DNA from: Viridibacterium sediminicola
Lineage (GTDB): Bacteria > Pseudomonadota > Gammaproteobacteria > Burkholderiales > Rhodocyclaceae
Length of the DNA stretch: 64,000 nucleotides
Direction of reading: 5' to 3'
Assembly (NCBI RefSeq): GCF_039631295.1
Contig: NZ_JBDIVE010000014.1
Coordinates: 1-64,000 of the forward strand
This document shows positions 1-8,390 of the stretch, piece after piece. The notes beneath the pieces were generated by a model. That model was given only the letters and a program-made list of their open reading frames with translations. It made no database searches and was not told the DNA's origin. Numbering within the stretch: position 1 is the first letter of the stretch; every line of letters begins with the position of its first letter. A program made the position numbers and the translations under genes.

Positions 1-120
1 GTTGATCGCTACATTCCGTCGGTAGAGAAGGCCGAGCGTGAGCTTGGGCTGCGCCTGCGTTACGAACTGGATGATGCTATCCGCGCAACCCTCAACAGCT
101 TGCGCGCTGCGCAGCGCTGA
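1..120 (+). CDS. NAD-dependent sugar epimerase/dehydratase, C-terminal end (partial)
   Basis: The first 39 codons of the window are open in frame 1 and end in TGA. The peptide contains RYIPSVEKAERELGLRLRY followed by a helix-like tail. This resembles the C-terminal end of extended short-chain dehydrogenases that make nucleotide-sugar precursors, where an R-Y-(I/V)-P-S/D segment precedes the last helices. Such an enzyme fits the glycosyltransferase locus that follows. The Rossmann domain and catalytic YxxxK lie outside the window, so the exact reaction (epimerase, dehydratase or decarboxylase) cannot be told. Confidence 0.6.
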   Translation, partial: VDRYIPSVEKAERELGLRLRYELDDAIRATLNSLRAAQR

Positions 121-771
121 AGGAGATTTGTCCTCAAGCATTTGCATTGCCATTTTTCCGCACGAATCGAAGGTGGTCCGAGATGGGTGTCTGTCGCCAT
201 TTTCGAAGACGGAGAATGCCTGAGTCCTGCGTAAGGTAAATGCGCCCGGCTCAAGTGCGGCAAAGCACGGGATGTTTTATTACAGGAGAGACGAACATAT
301 TGCACTTCAGCAAATCAGCGTACGAAAGCGTGAGTGCCCGTTAATTTGCCTGGAAGGGGTTCGGCTCTGAGATTTTTCTTGCCAGATCAGCGTAGTAAGC
401 TTGACGTGGCAGTTGAAGGATTGGGGGATTCGGAGGGGGGCTCTAGCGAACTCAACAGCTTGGCGAATGCAAGCACTCACCAGCGGGGCTTTCGCGATGG
501 GCGTCGGAGATACGCAAATGATCGTCCGGCCAAAAGAACATAGCTCGGCCCATTCGAGTTTGCCGGAGCATATAGCAATTCGTCCTGCGAACAGTATGTA
601 CTGAGGCATGTCTTAGATATCTGCGTCACACAAAGCCTAAGAGTTCGATGAGCTTTACCACGCTATTTCTGCGCTGACATGCGTGGTGTGTTGTGGTTGT
701 TTAGTGTTTTAATGTGTGACGTGCTTTCTACTTTGTTGCCGGAGCATTAATTAATATTTTGTTAAGGGTAT
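121..771. other. Long intergenic stretch with no recognisable gene
   Basis: These 651 bases separate the epimerase end from the flippase gene. Short open frames occur on both strands, the longest being about 67 codons at 401-604 on + and 100 codons at 307-609 on -. None has a convincing ribosome binding site, domain or family resemblance. The AT-rich last 100 bases probably hold the promoter of the flippase gene. The stretch may be decayed coding DNA, as in the gap at 2122-2946, but no parent gene could be recognised. Confidence 0.4.
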
Positions 772-2121
772 ATGCAAAATAGTTTTGTTGTTAGGTTAAA
801 GAGCCTGATGGGTTTGGATTTTCATATCCTTTCGACTCTTGTGATGCGTCTGTGGTCCGTCTTTGCTGGCGGCATCATGATTCTCGGGATTCCTCATTGG
901 TTTACACAGGCTGAGCAAGGGTATTACTTCACCTTCTCTAGCTTGATTGCTTTGCAAGTGTTTTTTGAGCTCGGTTTTAATTACGTCGTGACGCAATTGG
1001 TTGGCCATGAAATGGCCTATATAAAATTTGGTGACCAGGGAGGGCTTGAAGGCGATGCTCGTCATTTGGATAGATTGAGTTCGCTTATCAAACTACTTGT
1101 TAAATGGTATCGCGTGATTGCAGTGCTGTTCGGGATATGTGTCGGCGCTGCGGGGTACTTGTTCTTTTACATTAAAGGCCTTCCCGATGTGACGGGCTGG
1201 GTATTCGGCTGGGGCTTTCTGACCTTGTTTTCATCCATGAATTTGTTTCTTAGCCCATTTCTTGCAGTGATCGAAGGGGCCGGGCGTGTAGGACAGGTCG
1301 CACGTCTTCGCCTGATCCAATCGGTTTTCGGCTATGTGCCGCTGTGGATTTTGTTGTCCTGTGGTGGCGGACTATGGGCCGTTCCCTTGATTTCAATGGC
1401 TAGTGCGCTTATTACTGCTTATTGGATAAAAAGTCACGGGGAATTCATTTTTGACTTGAATGCAAGGGTCATTCTGGACGAATGCCGAGTTTCATGGAGG
1501 AAGGAGATATTTCCTTTTCAGTGGCGGATTGCCCTGAGCTGGATAAGCGGATATTTCATATTTCAGTTATTCAATCCGATTGTTTTTGCTTATCAGGGTG
1601 CAGTGGCGGCCGGAAAAATTGGTTTGGCCATGGCGATATTTAGCACTACGCTTTCTGTTGCAATGAGTTGGGTCACGGCTAAAGCCCCCGTTTTTGCGGG
1701 GCTTATCGCACAAAATGAACATCAAAGAGCTAGAAGTCTATTTTGGTCATTGTGGTTGAGGTCTGGCGGCATTAATCTACTGGGGTGTGTCATCATATTG
1801 GCAATAGTGTTTCTTCTTGATCTCCACGACGTGAAGCTCGTATATCGACTTCCAGACCTAAGAGTTCTGTTCTGCATTGCTGTAGTAACGGTGGTGAACC
1901 ACTTTATTTTCTCCGCAGCTACGTATATGAGATCACACAAGGTAGAGCCGCTTATGCTGAGTTCGATTGCAGTTGGTTTCCTGAGTTTGCTGGTTGTTTA
2001 TCTTGGGGCGCAAAGAAGTGTTCTCGTTACTATGGTTTTGTATGCGGGAGTGGTTGTATTCGTTGCTCTTCCGTGGTGCTTATGTGTGTTTTTAAATTTC
2101 TTAAAACAAAAGCATTATTAA
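772..2121 (+). CDS. Wzx-like polysaccharide flippase (oligosaccharide repeat-unit translocase)
   Basis: This 449-residue protein is almost entirely hydrophobic, with about 12 predicted membrane segments spread evenly along its length. That is the size and layout of Wzx/MATE-fold flippases, which carry lipid-linked sugar repeat units across the inner membrane. The N-terminal part (LGIPHWFTQAEQGYYFTF) resembles the first helices of O-antigen/capsule flippases. The ATG follows an AAGGG about four bases upstream. Its neighbours are glycosyltransferases and a Wzy-like polymerase, which supports a Wzx/Wzy-dependent pathway. Codons are T-rich compared with genes after 9.4 kb. The substrate cannot be inferred. 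Confidence 0.82.
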   Translation: MQNSFVVRLKSLMGLDFHILSTLVMRLWSVFAGGIMILGIPHWFTQAEQGYYFTFSSLIALQVFFELGFNYVVTQLVGHEMAYIKFGDQGGLEGDARHLDRLSSLIKLLVKWYRVIAVLFGICVGAAGYLFFYIKGLPDVTGWVFGWGFLTLFSSMNLFLSPFLAVIEGAGRVGQVARLRLIQSVFGYVPLWILLSCGGGLWAVPLISMASALITAYWIKSHGEFIFDLNARVILDECRVSWRKEIFPFQWRIALSWISGYFIFQLFNPIVFAYQGAVAAGKIGLAMAIFSTTLSVAMSWVTAKAPVFAGLIAQNEHQRARSLFWSLWLRSGGINLLGCVIILAIVFLLDLHDVKLVYRLPDLRVLFCIAVVTVVNHFIFSAATYMRSHKVEPLMLSSIAVGFLSLLVVYLGAQRSVLVTMVLYAGVVVFVALPWCLCVFLNFLKQKHY

Positions 2122-2465
2122 ACCGGCAGCAAAATAGGATACAGCGGCAAACCGTAACAAATTTATTTGGCTAGACACTACCGTTCCGGTTGTGTTGCGT
2201 AAAATGTTGCCGGGTTAATAGTCTATTAAAGCCTGTGGTGTTCGATAGCGAAATGTAAGACAAAGTGCCTGGCTTTTTAACCGCAAAAAATAATATTTAA
2301 GCGAGTGGTGTGCGGCATACGCGCCAGACTATTTTAATAGGAAACATGCGCTACTGGCTTTATGGTTTGCAAGCCTGCTGAGGGGGCTCGCGGGAGGGGG
2401 TATGTTGCTGTTTGAGATTTACTTCAGAGCGCTGGATTAGGCTATGGCCGCAATGACGCGGGGGG

Positions 2466-2552
2466 GTGTTGCGACCTGTTTTAACTATTTTCGTTCCTGC
2501 TTATAATCGTAGCGCCAACCTTGCCGTATTGTTGCGCGCGGGGAGCGGTTAG
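2466..2552 (+). pseudogene. Relic of a family 2 glycosyltransferase N-terminus
   Basis: Starting from a GTG, the frame reads MLRPVLTIFVPAYNRSANLA and then LLRAGSG before a TAG. V(P)(A/T)YNR(xx)NL is the typical first strand-loop of GT-A fold family 2 glycosyltransferases, where the nucleotide-sugar starts to bind. No continuation of a GT2 domain was found in any frame over the next 400 bases, so this is a truncated relic rather than a gene with a single frameshift. The intact GT2 gene at 2953 begins with a similar motif (TIAIPTYGR), so the relic may come from an older glycosyltransferase lost during locus reshuffling. Confidence 0.5.
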
Positions 2553-2775
2553 AACTAATCAGCTATTTAAGAGCTTAATGTTGCGATCTGCGATATTTAA
2601 CATTGACGCAAATGTGTCTTTTGTGGCTGTTGTATGCTTGTTGAGATGGAATGGTTGCTTTTTGTGTCGAGAATTGCAGAATTGGATATTCTCCTCTGTT
2701 TGATGGTTGTGACTATTACAAATCATGTTGTGTTTTTCTTTGTCAGTCTACATGAGGGCGCACAAGGAAGAACCG

Positions 2776-2877
2776 ATGCTGAAGCAATCTATTGTGGTTG
2801 CTGTCTTGACGCTGGGAGCCGTTTTCTACGGAACAAAACATAGTGTCGTTTTGCAATGGAATTATATGCGACATTGA
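2776..2877 (+). CDS. Possible small membrane peptide (33 aa), or fragment of a broken gene
   Basis: An ATG preceded at good distance by AAGGAAG opens a 33-codon frame that starts MLKQSIVVAVLTLGAVFYG, which could form one membrane helix. A second frame, at 2856-2960, gives MELYATLKLFVALSWGVLLF and then a charged tail that overlaps the start of the next glycosyltransferase gene. The two may be parts of one small membrane protein split by a frameshift, or chance frames in T-rich DNA. No family was recognised. Confidence 0.22.
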   Translation: MLKQSIVVAVLTLGAVFYGTKHSVVLQWNYMRH

Positions 2878-2952
2878 AGCTATTCGTTGCGTTGTCATGG
2901 GGTGTGCTATTGTTTAAAAAATATTATTCGCTGAGTTGCGAGAAAGGTGAAA

Positions 2953-3945
2953 ATGAATAATATAACCATCGCAATTCCGACATATGGGCGGATCGATTCA
3001 TTGAGGAGGCGAGTGCAGGAGTTGTTGCCCCAGATGGATGGTGGGGATAGGTTGTATATATTTGATAATGCAACCGAGGGGTTTGATCCCAGGCTTATTC
3101 CAGAATTACAGGATTCGAGGGTCGTACTAACAATAAATCATGTTAATGTTGGAGGGAATGCCAATATAACTAAATGTATTTCTTGTGTAAGTTCGGGGTG
3201 GTTGTGGCTTCTGTCTGATGATGACAGTGTTAAAGACGGTGCAGTTAAAAGTATAAAGGAAATTGTTTCCACGCGGTCAGAGTGCTGCTTTATTAGTTTT
3301 TGTCCAGATTCGAAGGGTTTTGTCCGGGAAAAATCTTTGTTGGCCACAGGCTTAGCTGAGTTTCTGCAGTTGAATGACGGATTTCAATGGACATTGTTAA
3401 TGTCTAACTGCGTTTTTAACCTCGACAAAATAGCGACCTATTTGAAAAGCAGTTATACCTCAATATGGATGAATTGCCCCCATCTGGCGCCTGTTATAAA
3501 TTGCCTTCAAGATGGTGGAAGAGCGTTATATTCAGAAAAGTCTCTTGTCGTTTGGAGGCCACCAAATTTGAAGAAGAGTTGGTCTATTGTTCCTGTTTAT
3601 AATTTGCTTCAACTTTGTTCCTTAGTGAGCGATCCTGCCGACGCAAAAAGCCTTCGAAAAGTCATTTCGAAAGGGTTGCCGTCTAAGTTTCGATTTACGC
3701 TTGAAGTTTGTGCATCTCAAGCCCGGCACGGAAAGGATTGGCGTGCGTTGCCGTATGCCGCGACTGTATTGTGGGGGCTTTCGAGAGACAAAGGTATTTT
3801 GAATAAGCTCATGTTTTTGTGTTTATTTGCCTCGCTGGTTTTTCCACGGTTTTCGATGATGCTGTTTGAAATTCTATATTTTCTAGCTAAGAGGCGGAGG
3901 TTGGGCGATACCTTACAGGATAGGCCGTTCAAGCTATATCTTTGA
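2953..3945 (+). CDS. Family 2 glycosyltransferase
   Basis: The protein (330 residues) opens with a GT-A nucleotide-sugar binding segment (TIAIPTYGRIDSLRRRV). Around residue 90 it has WLLSDDDSVKDGA, the metal-binding DxD-type motif of family 2 glycosyltransferases. It should add one sugar to a lipid-linked intermediate at the cytoplasmic face. A hydrophobic stretch near the C-terminus (LMFLCLFASLVFPRFSMMLF) may anchor it to the membrane. I chose the ATG at 2953, five bases after AAGG; a GTG at 2947 is also in frame. The stop touches the GTG start of the next gene, which suggests coupled translation. Donor and acceptor sugars are unknown. Confidence 0.8.
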   Translation: MNNITIAIPTYGRIDSLRRRVQELLPQMDGGDRLYIFDNATEGFDPRLIPELQDSRVVLTINHVNVGGNANITKCISCVSSGWLWLLSDDDSVKDGAVKSIKEIVSTRSECCFISFCPDSKGFVREKSLLATGLAEFLQLNDGFQWTLLMSNCVFNLDKIATYLKSSYTSIWMNCPHLAPVINCLQDGGRALYSEKSLVVWRPPNLKKSWSIVPVYNLLQLCSLVSDPADAKSLRKVISKGLPSKFRFTLEVCASQARHGKDWRALPYAATVLWGLSRDKGILNKLMFLCLFASLVFPRFSMMLFEILYFLAKRRRLGDTLQDRPFKLYL

Positions 3946-4548
3946 GTGTTCGGGAAATGGTGCTTTGTGCATAAACAAATATTGTTTTTTATTAAACTTT
4001 GTATAAAAAAAATGCTAGTTGGCGCGTGGGAAATTTGGCAGAGGTCAGGTTTTTTAGCGCAGAATATTTCTATAGCCGACACTGCGATAGTTCGTGTCGA
4101 TAAAGGAGGGAAGGTTTTTTTGAGCGCAGGTGTAAGTGTCGGGCGCGGAGCGTTAATTATTGTCGCAAAAGATCCTCGCAATCTTACGTCTAAGGCTGCA
4201 TTGGTGGTTGGTGTTAATACGGCTATAAACGAGTATTGTAATATTCGCGCAGCAGGTGGGGAAATAAAAATTGGCGCTGACTGTTTGCTTGGGCAGTTTG
4301 TGTCATTGATCGGAAGTAATCACGGTATAGCCGCATCGAAGATGATAAAAAATCAAGAATGGGATACAGGTAAAACTGGAATAGAAATCGGGAACGATGT
4401 TTGGATTGGAGCAAAGTCGGTGGTCTTGCCAGGTGTTTCTATTGGGGATGGGGCGGTAGTAGCCGCAGGCGCAATTGTGACGCACGACATACCTCCCTAC
4501 GAAATCTGGGGAGGGGTGCCCGCTAAGAGAATCTCAATAAGGCGTTAA
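3946..4548 (+). CDS. Hexapeptide-repeat acyltransferase (maltose/galactoside O-acetyltransferase-like)
   Basis: From about residue 60 the protein shows left-handed beta-helix hexapeptide repeats ([46 protein letters not shown]). It ends in the usual cap, [21 protein letters not shown](T/G)I within GSNHGI supplies the likely catalytic His. Such enzymes transfer acetyl or similar groups from acyl-CoA to a sugar hydroxyl, so this one probably decorates the polysaccharide repeat unit. The GTG start directly follows the upstream stop (TGAGTG). An ATG at about 4012 could be the real start, because the first 20 residues are an atypical hydrophobic lead. Confidence 0.82.
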   Translation: MFGKWCFVHKQILFFIKLCIKKMLVGAWEIWQRSGFLAQNISIADTAIVRVDKGGKVFLSAGVSVGRGALIIVAKDPRNLTSKAALVVGVNTAINEYCNIRAAGGEIKIGADCLLGQFVSLIGSNHGIAASKMIKNQEWDTGKTGIEIGNDVWIGAKSVVLPGVSIGDGAVVAAGAIVTHDIPPYEIWGGVPAKRISIRR

Positions 4549-4549
4549 T

Positions 4550-5779
4550 ATGGAGCATCTTACGCTTCAAATGTTGGTTGTATTTGTAGGGCTTTTGGCC
4601 AACATTGGTTTGTATTGTTTTGTTTCTATGAGGTATGGTTCATGGGTGGGGCCTATTACGGCATGGTTCGCCATTGAGATTCCTGCTGTTTTTATTTTTG
4701 AGTTGGCTTATTTGTCGATGGCGACTAATCCAGGCTCCGTTTTAGGCTATGTTGTAATATATTCTGCTTATTTTTTGTTTGCACTTTCGTTTGTTCTTGC
4801 CTATGTCTATTCCTCTGTGCCGTCGGCGTTAGTAAAAAGTTTTCGTTTTCGCCCCGCTACAAAGTTGGCTGCCGCCACATTGCTGTTTGTTGCCGTTTTT
4901 CTTTATCTGCCGATCTTTAAGCTCCTGGCTCAAAATGGTTTTTCGCCGAGAGATGTTTACGTTGTGACAAGAACAGGGTTTGGCTTGGCATATTTCGGAT
5001 CAATCGTTGCTGCAAATTTATTTCTAGTGGTAATGCTGTTCTTGCCTGTTTCTCGATGGCTAAAAATAGTCTCCTTTGTTTTTTGTGTGTTTTTTGCATA
5101 TTTACACGGAAGTAAAGGGCATGTGTTTGTGTGCTTTTTTATATTATTACAGTACTTCTGGGCTGTTCGCGGTTTGCGAATCGGTATTGTTAGATTTTCG
5201 TTGTTTGGTTTGATCGCTGTTGTGGTAGCAGTAGTGTTGTTTTTTTTGATGGCCAATGGCATAGGGTTTGATCAAATTATTTCTCTTATGGTTGGTTATT
5301 CAGATTACGCGAGAAATGCAGTGATGTTGGTAGATTCGCTAAAAGACTTTCATTACGGAGGGGTCTTTTTAGAGGACAACCTTTACACTAGACTGCCTCG
5401 GCTCATCTTCGAAAGCAAGCCCAAGGACTTCGGTGCATTTGGCTTGGCAAAACAGTTTTTTCCAGATTCTTTTTATTTAGACCAGGGCGTCCCTTCATTT
5501 GGTTTGGGTGTTTTTTACGCAGATTTTTGGATTTTTATTTTGCCTGTGCTAGGGGTTGCAGGCGCTTGGTCCGGATTTTTTGCGAAGGTTTTTTTTAGCA
5601 GGGTTCGTGTTTATAAATCACCTTCTGATTTTGTCATGCTCTGTTTCTTTTGTGGTATTGGATTCATACCCGTTGGAGGCGGATACTTGTTGTTTGAGCA
5701 CTTTTTTTTGGCTGTTGTTTTGTTTGTCTTGTGCAGTATAAGTGCGTTGCGAATTATGCCTAGGAAGTTTCTGCGGTGA
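4550..5779 (+). CDS. Wzy-like polysaccharide polymerase (multi-pass membrane protein)
   Basis: This 409-residue protein has roughly ten to twelve hydrophobic segments and no soluble enzyme domain. A large loop at about residues 250-320 (GYSDYARNAVMLVDSLKDF then RLPRLIFESKPKDFGAFG) matches the layout of Wzy polymerases, which have a big periplasmic loop between late helices and weak sequence conservation. Its place between an acyltransferase and glycosyltransferases, with a flippase upstream, supports polymerisation of lipid-linked repeat units on the periplasmic side. An O-antigen ligase or oligosaccharide repeat-unit polymerase of another family is possible. It starts one base after the preceding stop. 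Confidence 0.7.
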   Translation: MEHLTLQMLVVFVGLLANIGLYCFVSMRYGSWVGPITAWFAIEIPAVFIFELAYLSMATNPGSVLGYVVIYSAYFLFALSFVLAYVYSSVPSALVKSFRFRPATKLAAATLLFVAVFLYLPIFKLLAQNGFSPRDVYVVTRTGFGLAYFGSIVAANLFLVVMLFLPVSRWLKIVSFVFCVFFAYLHGSKGHVFVCFFILLQYFWAVRGLRIGIVRFSLFGLIAVVVAVVLFFLMANGIGFDQIISLMVGYSDYARNAVMLVDSLKDFHYGGVFLEDNLYTRLPRLIFESKPKDFGAFGLAKQFFPDSFYLDQGVPSFGLGVFYADFWIFILPVLGVAGAWSGFFAKVFFSRVRVYKSPSDFVMLCFFCGIGFIPVGGGYLLFEHFFLAVVLFVLCSISALRIMPRKFLR

Positions 5780-6148
5780 GCTTCATTTTTGTGTTGGGTT
5801 AAAATCGATAATTTTTTTAGACTGTTTGAATGGCGGTATGAAAATTTATCGGTTTTGTGAACTGGAGTGGTTGTGAGGCCAGAATTTTTGGTGTGTTGTA
5901 CGACTTGGTTGAGTGAGTCTGTGTAGTTCACATTGTATTGTAGACCGAATGTTTTTATGGATATAAACGCCGAAAGTTCCGGCGCTTGTTGCAAGAGGCT
6001 AGAGAAGTATTGTTTGCGCGCTTTGTGGGTGTCGATTAATTGTTGACTTGGTTTTGCGTTTAAGGTTTTGTGCGGTTGCCCTTCGAAGACTCGAATCTTA
6101 GGCCATCCGAAAGAGATATGGGTTTGTGAGAATAGAATAGGAATGGCT
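5780..6148. other. Intergenic stretch, T-rich, no clear gene
   Basis: About 370 bases lie between the polymerase and the next glycosyltransferase. A long open frame without stops runs on the - strand from about 6170 into the 3' end of the polymerase gene. It has no family resemblance, and similar antisense frames occur inside neighbouring T-rich genes, so it is not called. The + strand has no supported gene. A promoter for the following gene may lie here; the sequence TTGACT at about 6043 is one possible -35 box. Confidence 0.35.
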
Positions 6149-7267
6149 ATGGATGCGCCGTTTTATGATGATGTACGAACTAGGTGTGTCGATGCTCTTA
6201 TTTTGGTTGTCGGGGAGGTTGTTGGTGGGCATGAGCGACAGCTACTTGGGATTGTTCAAGGTCTTATTGCTCAATCGCTTACGGTTGAGGTTGTGTGCTC
6301 TTCTCGTCAGGTTGCTTGTTTTTTCAATGAGAACGGAATTTGTGCTGTAACGAAAAATATATTTAGGCTAGGCAAGGTGTGGCAGCAGTTTCGCTTTGCA
6401 CGCTCTTACGCGCTTGAGATGAAAACCGCCTTTAATTCTTCCCGGCTGGTTTTGGTGTCGGGTGGAACGGTTGAGGCGTGCGTCGCGCTATGTCGGGCGT
6501 CCAAGATAGCAAACGCGGATAACAAGGTGTTCGCGTATGTTCCCATGTATATCAATAGATCATATGCGGGGCGAGGGGTCTCCCGTGCTTATGATTTTCT
6601 TCTTCGAGCGCTGTTACGTAGTGTTGATAGATTTATTACTATCAACAAGGTTCAGGCGGCGCTCTTGACAAGGTTTTTTCGGGTTCCTTGCTCTGTTGTT
6701 AATAATGTCGTTGTTCCTGTGTCGCAGAAGCCTCCGTATCGAGGGCAGCGTTTGGTGTTTTGTGGTCGCTTGGATGATGGGCAGAAAAATATCACAGGCC
6801 TGATTTCATGGCTGGACACTGTAGAAAATCCATATCGCGAGCTATTGATTATTGGTGATGGCCCCGACTCGAGCAAAGTCACTCAGGCAGCTAGCTCCGT
6901 GGAGTGCATTAAGATTCATATGCTAGGGTGGGTTAAGCCTGAAAGTATTGCGGATGTTGTTAGCAGCGGCGATCTTTTGGTGCTCAATTCACGTTGGGAG
7001 GGGGAGCCAATGGTCGTTCGCGAGTTTTCTGGTGTCGGTATTCCTTGTGTGGCGCCTGATATTGATGGGTTTAGGTTGGTTGTTCCCAAAAAAATGCGTT
7101 TCTCCGATCGGAAAGAGCTTTTGTCGATATTGAGCGCATATCACGAGCGCTCTATTAGCACCCCCTTGGGGCCTTGTGCGTCTATGGAATTTCATATTGC
7201 CCGACGTGATTCCCAGCTCCGTAGATTGGCTTTACTTGTTGAGAGAGAGGCTGGTGGTATTAGTTGA
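6149..7267 (+). CDS. Family 4 (GT-B fold) glycosyltransferase
   Basis: The N-terminal domain carries VGEVVGGHERQLLGIVQGL, the Gly-rich acceptor-side loop (GGxE) of GT4 enzymes. The C-terminal half has VFCGRLDDGQKNITGLI, LIIGDGPDSSKV and LNSRWEGEPMVVREFSGVG, the last being the EX7E-type donor-sugar motif of family 4 retaining transferases. It is expected to transfer a sugar from a nucleotide donor in the cytoplasm during repeat-unit assembly. I prefer the ATG at 6149 because AGGA lies six bases before it; an ATG at 6143 and a TTG at 6068 are in the same frame. Sugar specificity is unknown. Confidence 0.82.
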   Translation: MDAPFYDDVRTRCVDALILVVGEVVGGHERQLLGIVQGLIAQSLTVEVVCSSRQVACFFNENGICAVTKNIFRLGKVWQQFRFARSYALEMKTAFNSSRLVLVSGGTVEACVALCRASKIANADNKVFAYVPMYINRSYAGRGVSRAYDFLLRALLRSVDRFITINKVQAALLTRFFRVPCSVVNNVVVPVSQKPPYRGQRLVFCGRLDDGQKNITGLISWLDTVENPYRELLIIGDGPDSSKVTQAASSVECIKIHMLGWVKPESIADVVSSGDLLVLNSRWEGEPMVVREFSGVGIPCVAPDIDGFRLVVPKKMRFSDRKELLSILSAYHERSISTPLGPCASMEFHIARRDSQLRRLALLVEREAGGIS

Positions 7268-7374
7268 GCGTTTGCCGTTTAGATGCTGAGTAATTGCTTT
7301 GTGTGATGACACTTGGTTTATAAACGTATAGTTTTCGTTTTCAGAATAACGCTTTATATTATTTGGTGTTGTTA

Positions 7375-8370
7375 ATGTACAAAATCGCTGCAGATCTTCG
7401 CTGGCCAGCTGCGAGTGGTATTGGGGTCGTTGCGCAAGAGCTGGTGTCGCGACTGCGACGCAATTTTATTGTTGATGGATTGGATCTAAGCACAAGAATC
7501 GGCTCGCCGCTGTCGCCGTGCTCTTTGAGTTATGCGTTGCTTAAGACGGGAGGGCATGACATCTTCTGGAATCCTGGCTTTGTTCCCCCTGTGTATTCGA
7601 AGCGCGCTACTGTTGTGACAGTCCACGATCTGACACATCGCCATTTTTACACTAAAGCTCATAGGCTTTATTACGATATTTTTTTAAAAGGTTTGTATCG
7701 ACGAGCTGACCGAATTGTTTGTGTTTCTGAATACTCGAGACAAGAGTTTTGTGAATGGTCTGGGGTTCCTGAAGATCGGGTTCACGTTGTATACAACGGG
7801 GTGTCTTCCGTGTTTGTGCCAGAGCCTATGTCGGCACAGGTCTCAGAGCCTTATGTCTTTTATCCTGGGAATTATCGTTCTTATAAAAACCTAGAGAGAC
7901 TCATTCGTGCGTTTGCATTGTCCGACTTGCCGCGCGCTGGGGTCGCTCTGGCTTTTACTGGGCATGGAAATGAGTCTCTTCTGGCATGCGCAAAGACCTG
8001 CGGCGTTGAGCATCATTTGCGTTTCCTTGGCGTATTGGAACAAAGTGAGTTGGTTGCCACCTATCGAAAATCTCTCGGCGTGGCGTTTGTCTCGTTATAT
8101 GAGGGGTTTGGTTTGCCAATAGTGGAGGGGATGGCGGTTGGGGTGCCAGTATTGATAGGCCGATCATCTTGTCTCCCGGAGATCGCCGGAGGCGCCGCGA
8201 TCATGGTTGATCCGCGTGAAGAAGACTCAATTGCTGATGGCCTCAATAAAATGATATTTGACGAACAGCTGCGTCGAGATTTGGTGGTAAGAGGCTCCGA
8301 GCGAGTTAAATATTTTTCATGGGATAAGTCGGCCGAGGCTGTAAAAAATATCATTTTGTCCCTTGTCTAG
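7375..8370 (+). CDS. Family 4 (GT-B fold) glycosyltransferase, mannosyltransferase-like
   Basis: The 331-residue product has both halves of a GT4 enzyme. An early segment, LRWPAASGIGVVAQELVSRL, contains the glycine-rich loop, then VVTVHDLTHRHFY. The donor domain has YVFYPGNYRSYKNLERLIRA and VSLYEGFGLPIVEGMAVG, the classical EGFGLPxxE motif that contacts the nucleotide sugar. This subgroup often contains mannosyltransferases, but the sugar is not certain. The ATG at 7375 starts a typical N-terminus (MYKIAADLRW); a TTG at 7363 is also in frame. It is followed after 20 bases by another glycosyltransferase gene. Confidence 0.85.
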   Translation: MYKIAADLRWPAASGIGVVAQELVSRLRRNFIVDGLDLSTRIGSPLSPCSLSYALLKTGGHDIFWNPGFVPPVYSKRATVVTVHDLTHRHFYTKAHRLYYDIFLKGLYRRADRIVCVSEYSRQEFCEWSGVPEDRVHVVYNGVSSVFVPEPMSAQVSEPYVFYPGNYRSYKNLERLIRAFALSDLPRAGVALAFTGHGNESLLACAKTCGVEHHLRFLGVLEQSELVATYRKSLGVAFVSLYEGFGLPIVEGMAVGVPVLIGRSSCLPEIAGGAAIMVDPREEDSIADGLNKMIFDEQLRRDLVVRGSERVKYFSWDKSAEAVKNIILSLV

Positions 8371-8390
8371 TGGTGTTGGTGATATTCATA

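Larger units (their letters stand above)
2122..2946. other. Long decayed intergenic stretch in the polysaccharide locus
   Basis: These 825 bases have no intact gene of normal size. They hold a glycosyltransferase N-terminal relic at 2466-2552 and two short overlapping membrane-protein-like frames at 2776-2877 and 2856-2960, annotated or discussed separately. The rest is broken by stops in all frames. The pattern suggests one or two inactivated genes between the flippase and the next glycosyltransferase. The first 250 bases after the flippase stop show no strong terminator. Confidence 0.5.

Noticed and set aside
307..609. 100-codon - strand frame in the first long gap
   Set aside because: No ribosome binding site, no domain, and composition not like the flanking genes.
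5611..6170. Stop-free frame on the - strand across the gap before the glycosyltransferase at 6149
   Set aside because: The T-rich + strand gives many such antisense frames nearby; no ribosome site or family match, and it would overlap the polymerase gene end.
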